Source of the DNA: Aselliscus stoliczkanus
Lineage: Eukaryota > Chordata > Mammalia > Chiroptera > Hipposideridae
Length of the DNA stretch: 64,000 nucleotides
Direction: 5' to 3'
NCBI GenBank assembly: GCA_033961575.1
Contig: CM066731.1
Span: 64,566,001 to 64,630,000 of the forward strand
The position numbers and the translations under genes are program-made. The number at the start of each line of letters is the position of its first letter. Within the stretch, counting starts at the first letter, position 1. The notes under the pieces were generated by a model. That model was not told where the DNA came from. It worked only from the letters and a program-made list of their open reading frames with translations, and made no database searches. Below, piece by piece: positions 1 to 10,337 of the stretch.

Positions 1-182
1 AGTTTCATGGCTTTCTCAGTAGTGTGATGAAATCTCCTGGGCTCTGGTTCCTTCTGCTGAGGACGTAACTTACCCCTTTATCAGCGTCTCCACACTGTGA
101 CTCCCATTAGTCACTGAGTGGCTGTCTCAGTTATCAGATCAATGTAAGGTATGATATACCTTGTGTTCAACTCTCCCTTATT
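1..182. other. Unassigned sequence at window edge
   Basis: No open frame, repeat or motif that I recognise. It leads into the Tigger-like fossil that follows. Confidence 0.4.
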
Positions 183-770
183 TTACTTAACAATGGCCCC
201 AAAGTGCGAGAGTAGTGATGCTGGGCTATTGGGTAGGCCAAAGAGAAGTCTGAAGTGCTGTCCTTAATAAGGAAAGAAAGAAAAAAAAATACTATGCTGA
301 GGTTGCTAAGATCTACAGTAAAAGCAAAATCTTCTTTCCATGAAATTGTGAAGAAGGAAAAGAAATGTGTGCTACTTTTGATCTATCCAGTGGTCAATAG
401 TAGCCACGTGCTACCTCATGATGCCTATGTCATTGACCTCATTCATCTCATCATGTGGGCATTTCATCATCTCACATCATCACAAGAAGATTGAGGGTGA
501 GAACAGTGCAATAAGTTAATAAGTTAGAGAGAGTAAGAGAGAGACCACATTACATAATTTTTATTACAGTATGTTGTTATAATTGTTTTATTTTATTATT
601 AGCTATTGTTGTTAATCTCATACTGTGCTTAATTTATAACTAAACTTTATCATAGGTATGTATGTATAGGAAAATACATAGATTATATAGAGTTTGGTAT
701 TACTTGCAGTTTTAGGCATCCACTGGGCGTCTTGGAACATATCCCCCTCAGATAAGAGGGGATGACTATT
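183..770 (+). mobile_element. Tigger-type (Tc1/mariner superfamily) DNA transposon fossil
   Basis: The stretch around 270-395 resembles the pogo-like transposase start region of Tigger elements (a run reading like 'GGTTGCTAAGATCTACAGTAA' and then a Lys/Glu-rich segment). The stretch from about 480 to 770, including the AT-rich part around 540-640 and the end near 715-760, resembles the Tigger 3' non-coding part. The middle of the element, with most of the transposase, is missing. It is a dead, internally deleted copy. The family call rests on remembered consensus similarity; the exact subfamily is unsure. Confidence 0.6.
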
Positions 771-2090
771 ATATAATCATCTGAGGCAAATGTGTATTTG
801 TCCAACTGGAGAGTAGGTGGCAGTGTGACAGGTGGAATGAGAGAAAACAGAGACAGGGAACCCAAGGAATCCCCAGGGGAGGGAAAGCACATCTCAAAAC
901 ATTGTAATAAGATCAGGCTTTAGTGATGCAAGGATAAAGTGCACAGATATATGAGCAAAAAAGGAATTTCAAAACCAGGGACCCAATCAACAAGGAAAAT
1001 GGCAGGTGGGTCATGATGGTATCAGACAAAAGTAAAAACTAGGTTCCAGATGAGTGCAGTTTCTCTCCACTTAGGGTAAAAGAGATTGGGGGAGGGAAAA
1101 ATGTCCAATAAAAGGTAATTGGTAAAGAACAGGGCATCTAGTTGTCAGCCATAGAGAAACTGATAAACCTGTACTGCAGCCAATGGAGATATTTATTATT
1201 CTTGGACAGGAAACCTAGAATCTGAAGAAACAATATGGACAGAGAACAATAACAAATTTACTTGAAAGAAAATTAAGTTTCCAAGAGCAAAACTGGACTA
1301 GCATCAATCTGATTGTGTAATAAATTTCTTCTTTAACTTTGCTTTTCAATACCTTTAACTAAATGAGTGTCCGTGGTTGACTTCCACTTCTGGTAGGCTA
1401 GAAATATTAAAAATCCCCAAGCTAGAAAATAGCTAGAAATCATGACTAAAACACAGAAAAGGAATGTTTCTAAATGCCTTCTGGTGGGCACAAAAAAGGA
1501 AGGAAATCCCTCAGTCCAGAAAAGTACATAAAAGAAAAAAAGCAAATTGCAAATCCATGTTAAAGCAACTTTCCTGCTATGGGAGTTGGCCATACCCAGG
1601 AATTTAAAGTCTTGGTTTTCTAGAGCTGCATGAATAGAGTATAAGGTTTAAGACTCACACATGGTGGAAATTTAGAACCATGGCTTTGTTCATACATCAG
1701 AATCCTTGGAGGGCCACACCTTAGTTAAGAGTGAGCTAGAAAAAAATCTACTCACTGGCCAATAAAGCCAATGAGAAAACACAGTTCTCTTGGCTTTAGT
1801 TCTGGGTAAGGAAAAAAAAATAGGAGGAGGAGGGGGCGGGGGAGAGGGAAGATGACCACCCTTCTTGTCTCTGCCTCCAACTCTTCCCACAGACTTCCCT
1901 GAAATTTGGTAATCCCTTTCTTCACACAAGTTTGGGATATACATGGCAGTACCCACATGGACTAGGAAACACCAATTGGAAAAATGAAAGTAGATTTTTA
2001 GTTTCTCATAACCTAAAATGAGGCAGTCTCTTCAATGGAACACCCCTTTGACTTGGACCTCACAGATTTAGATGAGCCAAATCTGAGTTC
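771..2090. other. Intergenic, no recognised feature
   Basis: About 1.3 kb without an assignable gene or repeat. The reading frames present are short and show no family resemblance. There is a purine-rich tract around 1808-1852 (AAAT followed by GGAGGAGG and GGGGGCGGGGGAGAGG). The right end supplies the target site used by the half-L1 insertion. Confidence 0.4.
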
Positions 2091-2106
2091 AGAAACATCA
2101 TTAGAA

Positions 2107-3117
2107 GACTTCTGGTAAAATGGCGCAATAGACAGACGCTGTGCTAACTGCCTCCCAGGATCACACCAAAATTACAAGCAAATTATACAGCATTCAACCC
2201 TGGAGGTCCCCGGAACACTGGAGGAACAGAACCACTAAATGAAGAACTTAAAGAGGAGGCCACATCGGGTCGGGTAGGACAGGCGGAGATGAGAGAGGGC
2301 GAGCCCTGTGAGGGAGGCCCCAGCTGCGGGGAGGCTTCTCCGGTTGGGGGAGAGACCCTCTGGCCTCACACCAAGCTCACCAGCCCAGAGTTCCTTTGCC
2401 AGGAAGAGGAGTTCTAAGACAGCCGGCAGTAAATTAGTGAGGACTCTGTTTGCTCAGCTCAGTGAGGCTGAGAGCGGCTGGAGAATCAGTGGGGCCGGTG
2501 CCTGGGCTTGCTCGCCGGTGAGCACTTACCTGGTTACTGGTGGAGGGAGTGGCTCTGTGAGCCACACCTGGGAGCCTGTGGGGACGGACTGAACTGAGCA
2601 CCTTTGGGGCAAAGGCTGGAGGTATTTGTACTGTTGTTCCCGTGGTGTGGGGCCTGCACGCGAGTGGTGTAGGGAGGGCGCCATTTTGTTGGGTTTGGGC
2701 CCTCCCACAGAGGATCAGGTCTGAGACCTCATTGGTTTGGTGAAATTGGCGCAGAAGGGCATGTGTGCATGCACGCGTGCATGCGGGCTTGGATCCCCAC
2801 CCTCCGCCCGGCTTATACTGCGTTGCCAGGGAAACGCTGGGCAGGTGCCCTCTGGCTCCAACAGGCTGCTCACTTAGACCCAGGAGTGCGCAAGCCAACT
2901 CGGGTCCCCGCTCTCCGCACTGCACTTGCAGAGTTGCCAGGCTGGTGATTGGTTGTCGGGCTACTTGGCCTGATCTGCGAGTGGCTGATTGGGACATGCT
3001 GAGACTGGGAGTTTTCCTGGGAGTGTTGGCCCGTGAGCTGTGTGCCTGCATGATCCAGCCAAGGCTCTCCTGGTGATCTATCTAATACATCAAAGCAATC
3101 CCAGAGTGACAGCCAGA
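2107..3117 (+). promoter_or_regulatory. 5' UTR / internal promoter region of half-L1 copy A
   Basis: This GC-rich, CpG-containing leader precedes ORF1, where L1 elements carry their internal RNA polymerase II promoter. A YY1-like motif, AAAATGGCGC, sits at 2117-2126, ten bases from the start; in known L1s a YY1 site close to position +15 sets transcription start. A roughly 111-bp unit begins at 2792 (GATCCCC) and is repeated in shortened form from 2903. The minus strand holds an open frame of 205 codons (2434-3051). ORF1's frame is also open upstream to an ATG at 3040, but the conserved start is 3118. Confidence 0.65.
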
Positions 3118-3987
3118 ATGGGGAAACAAAGAAACAGGTCACAAGTAAAAGATCAGAAGAATCCTCTAGAAATGGAACTAAATGAAACAGAGGAATCCAA
3201 CCTTTCAGAGACACAGTTTAGAACACTGATGATAAGAATGTTTAAGGAACTTAGCGAGGACATAAAGAAGGATAGGGAAACCATAAAAAACAACCTGTTA
3301 GAACTAAAGAATACAATAACTGAAATAAAGAACACACTCGAAGGAATCGCCAGTAGAGTAGATGAAGCAGAGGAGCGGATCAGCGATTTGGAAGATAAAA
3401 TAGCAGAAATCACCCAGTTGGCACAGCAAAAAGACAAAAGAATAAAAAACAATGAAAATAGTTTAAAAGCCCTATGGGACAAGGTGAAATGCAACCATAT
3501 ACAAGTCATAGGAATACCAGAAGGAGAAGAGAAGCAAAGGGTCGAGAATGTATTTGAAAAAATAATGACTGAAAACTGCCTTACCCTGGTGAAGAAAATC
3601 AACATACATGCCCAGGAAGTGCAGAGGGTTCCAAACAAGCTGAACCCAAACAGGTCCACACCAATACACATCATAGTGAAAATGGCAAAGGTTAAAGACA
3701 GAGACAGAATCCTAGAGGCTGCAAGAGAAAGACAGCAGGTTACATACAAAGGAACTCCTGTTAGACTAACAGCTGAATTGTCTGCAGAAACTCTGCAGGC
3801 CAGAAGGGAGTGGCAGGAGATATTCAAAGTGACACAAAATCAAGGCCTACAACCAAGATTGCTCTACCCAGCACGGCTATCACTTAAAATTGAAGGAGAA
3901 ATAAAGAGCTTCTCAGAAAAGAATAAGCTTAAGGAATTCATTACCACCAAGCCAGCATTGCAAGAAATGTTAAAAGAGCTTTTTTAA
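3118..3987 (+). CDS. L1 ORF1 protein (RNA-binding chaperone), intact, 289 aa
   Basis: ORF1p binds L1 RNA as a trimer and forms the cytoplasmic particle needed for retrotransposition. The start (MGKQRN) was chosen because copy B and the minus-strand L1 begin at the same place; an in-frame ATG 26 codons upstream (3040) is probably leader. Residues about 35-118 are rich in charged heptads (coiled coil). About 125-197 is the RRM, with IGIPEGEE at 131-138 and the EVQRVP segment near 167. About 198-289 is the C-terminal domain, with AARERQ at 201-206, ETLQARREW at 224-232 and LYPARL at 249-254. Length is slightly below the roughly 300-340 aa usual for mammalian ORF1p. One oddity: the RNA-contacting TPRHII motif reads TPIHII at 181-186, an Arg to Ile change that copy B does not have. 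There is no internal stop or frameshift. Expression cannot be judged from sequence. Confidence 0.92.
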   Translation: MGKQRNRSQVKDQKNPLEMELNETEESNLSETQFRTLMIRMFKELSEDIKKDRETIKNNLLELKNTITEIKNTLEGIASRVDEAEERISDLEDKIAEITQLAQQKDKRIKNNENSLKALWDKVKCNHIQVIGIPEGEEKQRVENVFEKIMTENCLTLVKKINIHAQEVQRVPNKLNPNRSTPIHIIVKMAKVKDRDRILEAARERQQVTYKGTPVRLTAELSAETLQARREWQEIFKVTQNQGLQPRLLYPARLSLKIEGEIKSFSEKNKLKEFITTKPALQEMLKELF

Positions 3988-4043
3988 ACAAAAGAAAGGG
4001 GTAAACAAGCTAACCCAGGGAGACCAGAAATACAAATAACAAA

Positions 4044-4635
4044 ATGGCAATACATACGCACCTATCAATAATCATTTTAAATGTGTATGGGCTAAATGCT
4101 CCAATCAAAAGACAGAGCGTGGCTGAGTGGACAAGAAAATAGGACACATGTATATGCTGTTTACAGATGGAATAAGATATTTCATGCAAATGGAAATGAG
4201 GAAAAAAAAAGCTGGAGTACCAATACGTATTTTGGACAAAATAGACTTTAAAATGACTAACTACAATAAAAGACAAAGAAGGGCACTAGAACCCTAATAA
4301 ACATCTATGCACCCAACATAGGAACACCTAATTACATATAACAGATTTTGACAGACATAAAGACAGAGATCAACAGTAACACTATCATAGTAGGGGACTT
4401 CAACACCATTGTCACCAATGGACAGACCCTTTAGACAAAAAATCAACACAGTAAGAGGGGCCTTAAATGATACTTTAGACCAGCTGGACTTCGTTGATAT
4501 TTTTAGAGCATTTCACCCTGAAAAAGCAGAATATACATTCTTCTCAAGTACACATGGGACATTTTCCAAGTTAGACCATGTTATGCTACAAAACAAGTCT
4601 CAGTAAATGTAAGAAGATTGAAGTCATATCAAGCA
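4044..4635 (+). pseudogene. ORF2 endonuclease remnant of half-L1 copy A
   Basis: The ORF2 start is recognisable: an ATG at 4044, then a frame reading LSIIILNVYGLNAPIKRQ, keeping the first Asn of the catalytic 'LN' pair. A stop (TAG) follows within about 33 codons. At about 4165 the sequence jumps from 'CCLQ' straight to 'KIFHANG', so the segment that normally carries the catalytic QET glutamate is gone. The GDFNT motif (catalytic Asp/Asn) survives near 4394-4408. The remnant then stops after codons for IEVISS (4618-4635), immediately before the SDH motif seen in the minus-strand L1. No active endonuclease is possible, and everything downstream to the ORF2 C-terminus is missing. Confidence 0.85.
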
Positions 4636-4787
4636 GATATAAAGGAAAAACTGATGGTTGCTGGCTGGGAGGGAGTGGGGAAGAGGGAGAGGGGGAAGGT
4701 TTTGGACAGTGTAGGTGGGACTACAATGTTGCCGCAGGGATATGGGGGCAGTTCTGGGAATGTAATTGATAATGTTGTGAAGAGACT
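4636..4787 (+). repeat. Extra upstream 3' UTR block of half-L1 copy A
   Basis: This block aligns with 4896-5045 downstream at an offset of about 260 bp: both read GGAAAAACTGA, then GGTTGCT, a G-rich purine tract, CTACAATRTT, GGATATG and a GGGAATRTAAT end. It is a duplicated piece of the L1 3' UTR placed before the ORF2 tail. Copy B shows the same pair at an offset of about 256 bp. Confidence 0.8.
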
Positions 4788-4859
4788 ATTATGTTGCGTG
4801 AAATAAGTCAGTCGGAGAAGGACAGGTACCATGTGATCTCACTTGTGTGTGGAGTCTGA
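4788..4859 (+). pseudogene. Last 24 codons of L1 ORF2, isolated between two 3' UTR blocks (copy A)
   Basis: Read in frame, this gives IMLREISQSEKDRYHVIS and then LVCGV and a stop. It matches the ORF2 C-terminus of the minus-strand L1 (ending MISLICGI at 19995). It lies between a 3' UTR-like block on its left (4636-4787) and the normal 3' UTR on its right, an order that no autonomous L1 has. The same fragment sits in the same place in copy B (54672-54743). Confidence 0.85.
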
Positions 4860-5397
4860 AGGGCTGAGTGAACGATCAAAGTAAACACACTCGTAGATGT
4901 AGAGGAAAAACTGAGGGTTGCTAGTTGGGAGGGGGATGGGGATGGGAGGGGAGGGGAAAGGATTAGACATCATAAATAGGCAACTACAATATTTCCACAA
5001 GGATATGAAACACAGTTCAGGGAATATAATAATGTTGTAAAAATTTTGTGGAGTGTCAGATAGTCACATGTCTTGTTAGGGAGACCACTTCATGGATGGA
5101 GTAGAGGCTTGATCATTGCACTGTACACCTGAAGCTGATGTTGTATAGTATGGTATGCCAACTGTAACTGAATATGTGGATGGTCACGGGATGTGAAGTA
5201 TTCTGTGGAGGGGAGTCAGGGCAGTTGTGATTGATATGTATGATATAGTGGGGGAGGAGAGTGGGGTGGCGAACTGGGGGAGGGTTGTTGTCACTTTGGG
5301 GGGTAAAGAATATAACTATTGCATTGTGTTGTACACCTAAAACTAATTTAAAAAAAAAAAGAAAAAAAAAGAAAAAAAAAAAGAAACATCATTAGAA

Positions 5398-6560
5398 AAC
5401 ACATTGGAAATAAAGTTACCATGATCATGAGTCAGCAAAACAAAAAAGAGCAAAATTGGACTCCTAAAGGCTGTAGATCCTAGGATTTATACCTACAGAA
5501 TTTAAGGTATATATGTTTTAAATATTTACATGAGTGAAAATAAAATCACAGTTATTACAGAAGATTATAAAAATAAATAGGTTATAAAAAGGACCCAGTA
5601 GAACTTCGGGTAACTCAGAAAAGTAGAATTCACATTAAACAAATTGGACAGCTTAACTAGTTTCTCAAATATATGTAGAGAAGGAATTGTGAACCAGAAG
5701 GTAGGTGTCATGAAACTGCACAAAACAAAGAGATAAAATATGAAAAATATGAATGAAATATGAGATAGGAGGAAAGAATGGAAATGACAACTGATTGTGT
5801 TCCATACGGAAAGAATAGGGAGAATATGGGAAAGGTAATGTTTAAATAACAAGATTTCCAGACATTTCCAAATTTCATGGAAGCCATAAATTCTCAGACT
5901 CATGAAGCACAAGAAAATCTCAAACAAAATAAAAAGAAAATCTACATCTACACAAAATCTACTGAAATTGCAAAGCAACAAATGTAGAAAAAGAAGCACA
6001 TAAAAGTAATTCAGGTTCATTTTTTCAGAAGATAATAAGGAAAGAAAAGAATATAAAATTTTTTAACATGGTGGTGACCCTGGCTAGTGTCCAGTGCCTT
6101 CATGTTGCTTCATTTTGCCCTCTTTTTAAAAAACCTGCTCTCAGGAATGTTCTGATAAATAACTTTAATAGTTTGGAATTTATCCTTTAAGATATTTTTA
6201 TGCAGGAGAAAGTAAGCAAGCAAGAAACACATAAGCAAGTACTTGATTATTACCGACAGATAAAAGTATGTGATTTGAAAGGCAGAGTGTTTTTCCTCAT
6301 TCTGGATTTACTTTTTTCCCATAGTTGATTCAAAATTACTGCATTTTATTGTTAGGAGAAGACATATTTGAATCTATAATATATCAATAATTAAATTGCA
6401 TCTATAAACCCCCAGCATAAACCAGTGCAGTTTTATACCTCTCATTTCCCTATATTATTTCTGAAGTCTAAAGATAAGATAGAACCCATAATTGGACTCA
6501 GGGATAGCCCTATAAGCTGGGGTTAATGGACCCTACTTTCAAGAGTAACAATATTCATCA
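5398..6560. other. AT-rich intergenic, no recognised feature
   Basis: No gene or confident repeat. An open minus-strand frame at 5565-6020 is composed mostly of Phe, Leu and Ile codons, as expected from AT-rich DNA read by chance, with no domain resemblance. Confidence 0.4.
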
Positions 6561-6567
6561 ACATTGA

Positions 6568-6745
6568 TTTCTATATGCCAGGCATCATGCTAAGTGATTT
6601 ACATGGACTGATGTGTTTGATCCTCATGACTATTCTATGAAGTAGTTGCTATCTTCTACTCCATACACAGATAAGATGAGTGAGGCTTAATTAAATATTG
6701 TGCCCCAAATGCACTACTGGTAAGGAAAGGATTCATACCCAGGTG
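6568..6745 (-). repeat. MIR SINE (ancient), minus strand
   Basis: The order of motifs (a CCAGGCATCATGCTAAG box, a TTTACATG box, TGATCCTCATGACTATTCTATGAAG, then GATGAGTGAGGCT) matches the reverse complement of the MIR core and 3' part. Divergence is high, as usual for MIR. Confidence 0.7.
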
Positions 6746-6826
6746 TCTTGTTCCAAAATACATGCAGTCAACCATTCTATTCAGTGTCATTTTCCTTATT
6801 TAAACTATAAGTTGTTTTCTATTTTT

Positions 6827-6941
6827 GTTTCTTTTTGGGGTTTTTTTGAGGGCAGTGTCACTGGTCGTCATATGTGGGACCCGAACCAGGGCTGGTAGCT
6901 TCCGAAGCCAGCGCTTAACCACTGCGCCACTCAGCCAGCCC
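6827..6941 (-). mobile_element. Short tRNA-derived SINE, minus strand
   Basis: A 115-bp element flanked by a perfect 17-bp duplication, AGTTGTTTTCTATTTTT, at 6810-6826 and 6942-6958. Read on the minus strand it starts with a tRNA-like head (GGCTGGCTGAGTGGCGCAG), carries a B-box-like sequence before GTCCCACATATG, and runs directly into an A tail after CACTGCCCTC. It therefore lacks the roughly 330-bp body of the long SINEs in this window. Confidence 0.85.
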
Positions 6942-7158
6942 AGTTGTTTTCTATTTTTAACTCAAATTGTGTTTTCTTCTGTAATCCATATATGCACATA
7001 TAATGAATACAAGTGACAAGAATGGGTATCCTTGTCTTGTTCCTGATCTTAGAGGGAAACTTTCAGCTTTTCACCATTGAGTATGGTGTTAGCTGTGGGC
7101 TTGTCTTATATGATCTTATTATGTTGAGGTGCATTCTTGTATATCCAATTTACTAAGA

Positions 7159-7582
7159 GGTTTTTTTTTGTTTTCTTTTGTTTTGTTTTAAGATTTTATT
7201 GGGGAATTGGGGGAGGGGAACAGCATTGGGGAATCAGGGAAAGGGAACTGACAAGTTGCTGTCCTTTTTTTGTTCTTCAGTCTAGTTGTGGAGGACATCA
7301 CTTCACTGGCCCATGTTGGTATTATGATCACTGCACTCTTCCTGCTCACAGCGGCTCATGGCAGCTCACAAAAGTGCATGCCAGCTGTGGGCCAGCCCCA
7401 CTGCAGCCTACGCTGTTGCCGGTGACTCACGGCAGTTCAGCTTCAGGTTGAGCTGTTGTTCACCATCTTAGCTGTAGAGGGTGCTGAGTCACTGGCCCTA
7501 ATGTAGGATCTAAACCAGGGCACTGCTGCTCAGAGCTGGCATCCCAAGCCAACTCTTAACCAACAAGCCACTCAACCTGCCC
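7159..7582 (-). mobile_element. Long tRNA-derived SINE, minus strand, inside L1
   Basis: It begins with T-rich sequence and AAGATTTTATTGGGGAATT, the reverse complement of the tail CCCAATAAAATCTT, and ends with the reverse complement of the tRNA-like head. It is more diverged than the other three long copies (12041, 26913, 29797). The L1 on both sides continues across it, which proves insertion; the target duplication around CTAAGAGG/CTAGGAC is imperfect. Confidence 0.8.
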
Positions 7583-7618
7583 TGCTAGGACTTTTTAACA
7601 TAAAAGGATGTTGAATTT

Positions 7619-8207
7619 TGTGCCTGGAGTTATGACTGGTGCTGTGAGCCAACAGGAGTGACCTGCCCAAGGCCATGTCCCATTCCCATACCGGTTACTG
7701 CAGGCATAGCAAAACTCAGCTATCTTCCCTCAATTCAGGACAATTAAATGTTGGTACCAACTCCAGAGCTGCCAATGGCATAAGCTGAGGCCTCCATGCA
7801 ACTTCACAAAGCTCACCTTCTCTTCCCACCCAGCCCTGTTTGCCTCACTCCCCCAAAGAGGGACTGCTGAGAGCACTCCTTACCAAATCTCTCGCATGTG
7901 AGTCTGGGCTCAGCATCCTTTTATTGGACAAACTGGCTGAAGCAGAGTTCTTTCTACATAACTATGCACCAATCTGATTCAGGTAGTTCTAACAGTTGGA
8001 GGACCCTTCCTACAGCAATCTCTTGTTACCTAAGGAATCCCTTTGAAATATTCAAAATGAAACCCAGGTCCGTTGCTTCTCATATGCTCCCCTGTTTATT
8101 CTATGCCTCTGTGATGTACTTTTCATCCCAACCATTCTAAGAATTTATCTTCAATAAAAGAAATATTTAAAGAGTGCATAAAGCTTTAGCTAAAATGCTG
8201 TTTATTA
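7619..8207 (+). repeat. LTR-like repeat, left arm of an inverted pair
   Basis: This 589-bp segment is repeated in inverted orientation at 14227-14814, with most words matching (I estimate 93-96% by eye). It interrupts an L1. It has a polyadenylation signal AATAAA at 8153-8158 near its right end and a TG at its left end, as an LTR would, but a clean CA end and a short target duplication are not visible. No coding capacity. The family is not recognised; a solo LTR is my best guess. Confidence 0.55.
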
Positions 8208-8372
8208 AAATAATCATATGATTTTTTTTGGTAATGTGGTATGTCATATTTATTGATTTGTGTATGATGAACCATCCTTGTATTTTAGGATTAAATCCTA
8301 CTTGATCATGGTTTATTACCTTTTAATATCCAGTTGACTTTGGTTTGCTAATAATTTGTTGAGGATTCAATT

Positions 8373-10337
8373 CTTTCATTTTAAATAGTTCAGTTTATTG
8401 TATATTGATTTTACTTCAATAAAGTGTTGGAGGAAAAAGGGATCTACCTTTTTACTAGCTTCGTTTTTTTTCTCAATTGAAAATAGGCACTATTATGTTG
8501 CCCACTTCATAACTTTAAAAGAATGCATGAAAAGTGTCAAGTACTTGCTGAGTGTTCAGTGAATATTTGCTTTTGTTTTAAAGTATTTTGAAGTTTCTAT
8601 TGCATTGATTTCTTAGCTTTTTTATACACTATTACTTCAATTTTTTTAATGTATTATAGTTTTAAAAATTAAAAATATATTTCTTAGGTATCCCTCTCTA
8701 TTATTGTTGATTTCAAAAATGTATACTCAATTCTTGCTTGAGGAATTTTTCTTCACCATCACAATAAGGATAACTTGGCCATTTCTACTGGTGGATATTT
8801 TCATTAAAATAGCATTACACTTTAAATTATTTTGAAGAATAAATGTTATCATTATAAACACATTTTTGTAATTACCATAGTTGTTTTTTTAATCAAAAAT
8901 GACTTTAATAAAATTACAGAACAATTACTTATTGATATGTTGCCAAATAGTTAGTTTAACTTAATTTTTGACATTTAAATCTGTTACTCAAAATTACTAT
9001 GCTAGTTGGGATTTAATATGCTGCTAAAATATGTTCAGCAGAATCACTGCTTTTGAATTTAAAATTGCTTCTGTTATTGTTCACCATTTTATAGATTCTG
9101 CCATTTTAGCCTGCTTTGGAAACATTCTATGCTGGATGACAAGCATCACTGCATTTAGTTATTAGAAAAACATTTTTTCCCAGATTCACACAGAAGTCAA
9201 ACAAAAGACCCAGCATAAATCATGGAATGTCTCTCCTCAAAAATGTATCAAGAAAAAAAAAATAAGTCACAGATTCTGCTGATCTTTGCATCATAGTTTA
9301 TAGCTAGAAGTTAACACATCAAAACGAGTTCTTAATGAAGACCAGCTATAATAGTATCTCACTATAAAATTACAACAAAACCGAGATTTGAAAGCTCCTG
9401 TAACAAAATGATCAGAATACGTGGACTCAGTTTATTATGGTACCTGCTGTGACTATGGCTGAGGTAGAGAGGCTGATAGATGAGCTTTGCCTATTTGGGT
9501 CTTAAGGGCCTTGAAGTCACTTAGATGAATGACTGCTTAACGAGAGCAACATAACATTTTTGTACAGGACAAGAAATCTAGCTTGGCGCCAATAGACTGT
9601 GATGCTTCCCGAAACTCAATATTCACATCATGACTATTTAATTTATCTGTCAGTAACTTGGTTCCGATTTGCATTACATATATTTGGCATCTCTCTGCAG
9701 ACAGCACAGCATAGCAGTTTTGTATTCAAGGTGATATAGAAGGAGTGTTCTGAGGATTTAAAAAACATTTTTTTCCTAATCCTATTTTTATTTTATTGAG
9801 ACATTTATATTTTAATTGATGTGGCTAGAAATTAGATATGGTGACATATGAAAGGAAACCCATAAATATTCATTTCAACAACTTGGCAGTCGCAAGGTGG
9901 TTTCAATTAAGACATGGGATTCAAGTGTTAAACCAGCACATCAAACAAAAGAGGGTGAGAAAAAGAGATCATTGCAAACAGGTCTAATATTATACAGAAG
10001 AATAAATTTAAAATTTTTATTTAATAGAATCCCATTTGTAAGTAAACAGAATATAAGGTGGTATTCCTATAAACTTTTTGGAATAGTATGCTCCTTCTAA
10101 GTTACTATAGAACTATGTTAGATCATGCATTTATTATACCAAATATTTTTTGGCAATGGCCTGCATATATAAGAGCACATTTGGTTTCATTTCATTCTAA
10201 TAATCTATGTTTAAGATAAATTATTATTAACTTGCTTCCTGCTGATACCATAGATATGTTTAAACTTTGAGAAAACTGAGAACTGGCATACAAAAATGAT
10301 AGTTCCAATAATAAATTGTGATAAATATAATGTATTA
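8373..10337. other. AT-rich intergenic, no recognised feature
   Basis: About 2 kb with very low GC and no repeat or gene I can name. Reading frames are short and unremarkable. Confidence 0.4.

Larger units (their letters stand above)
2107..5381 (+). mobile_element. Non-autonomous half-L1 (HAL1-like) retrotransposon, copy A, full length
   Basis: A complete insertion flanked by a perfect 16-bp target-site duplication, AGAAACATCATTAGAA at 2091-2106 and 5382-5397, and ending in an A-rich tail (5348-5381). In order it holds a GC-rich 5' UTR (2107-3117), an uninterrupted ORF1 (3118-3987), an ORF2 endonuclease remnant (4044-4635), a first 3' UTR block (4636-4787), the last 24 codons of ORF2 (4788-4859) and a second 3' UTR block (4860-5381). 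The reverse transcriptase is entirely absent, so it must have moved using enzymes from another L1. The perfect duplications and open ORF1 suggest a fairly young insertion. The same architecture recurs at 51778-55261, so the rearrangement predates both insertions. I infer a mobile half-L1 family. Confidence 0.9.
7014..8372 (-). mobile_element. Old L1 ORF2 fragment, interrupted twice
   Basis: The pieces 7014-7158, 7585-7618 and 8208-8372 align in order with 21860-22210 of the minus-strand L1 (reverse transcriptase region): compare TTTTTAACATAAA at about 7592 with the same words at about 21988. The element was cut by a long SINE (7159-7582) and by an LTR-like sequence (7619-8207). It is heavily diverged and non-coding. 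Confidence 0.75.

Noticed and set aside
1333..1593. An 86-codon minus-strand frame with hydrophobic runs, as for a small membrane protein
   Set aside because: Composition follows the AT-rich DNA, there is no family resemblance, no splice context and no neighbouring exon.
3153..3827. A 224-codon minus-strand open frame opposite ORF1
   Set aside because: It is the shadow of a real ORF1 on the other strand; Ser/Phe/Leu-rich composition reflects the A-rich sense strand.
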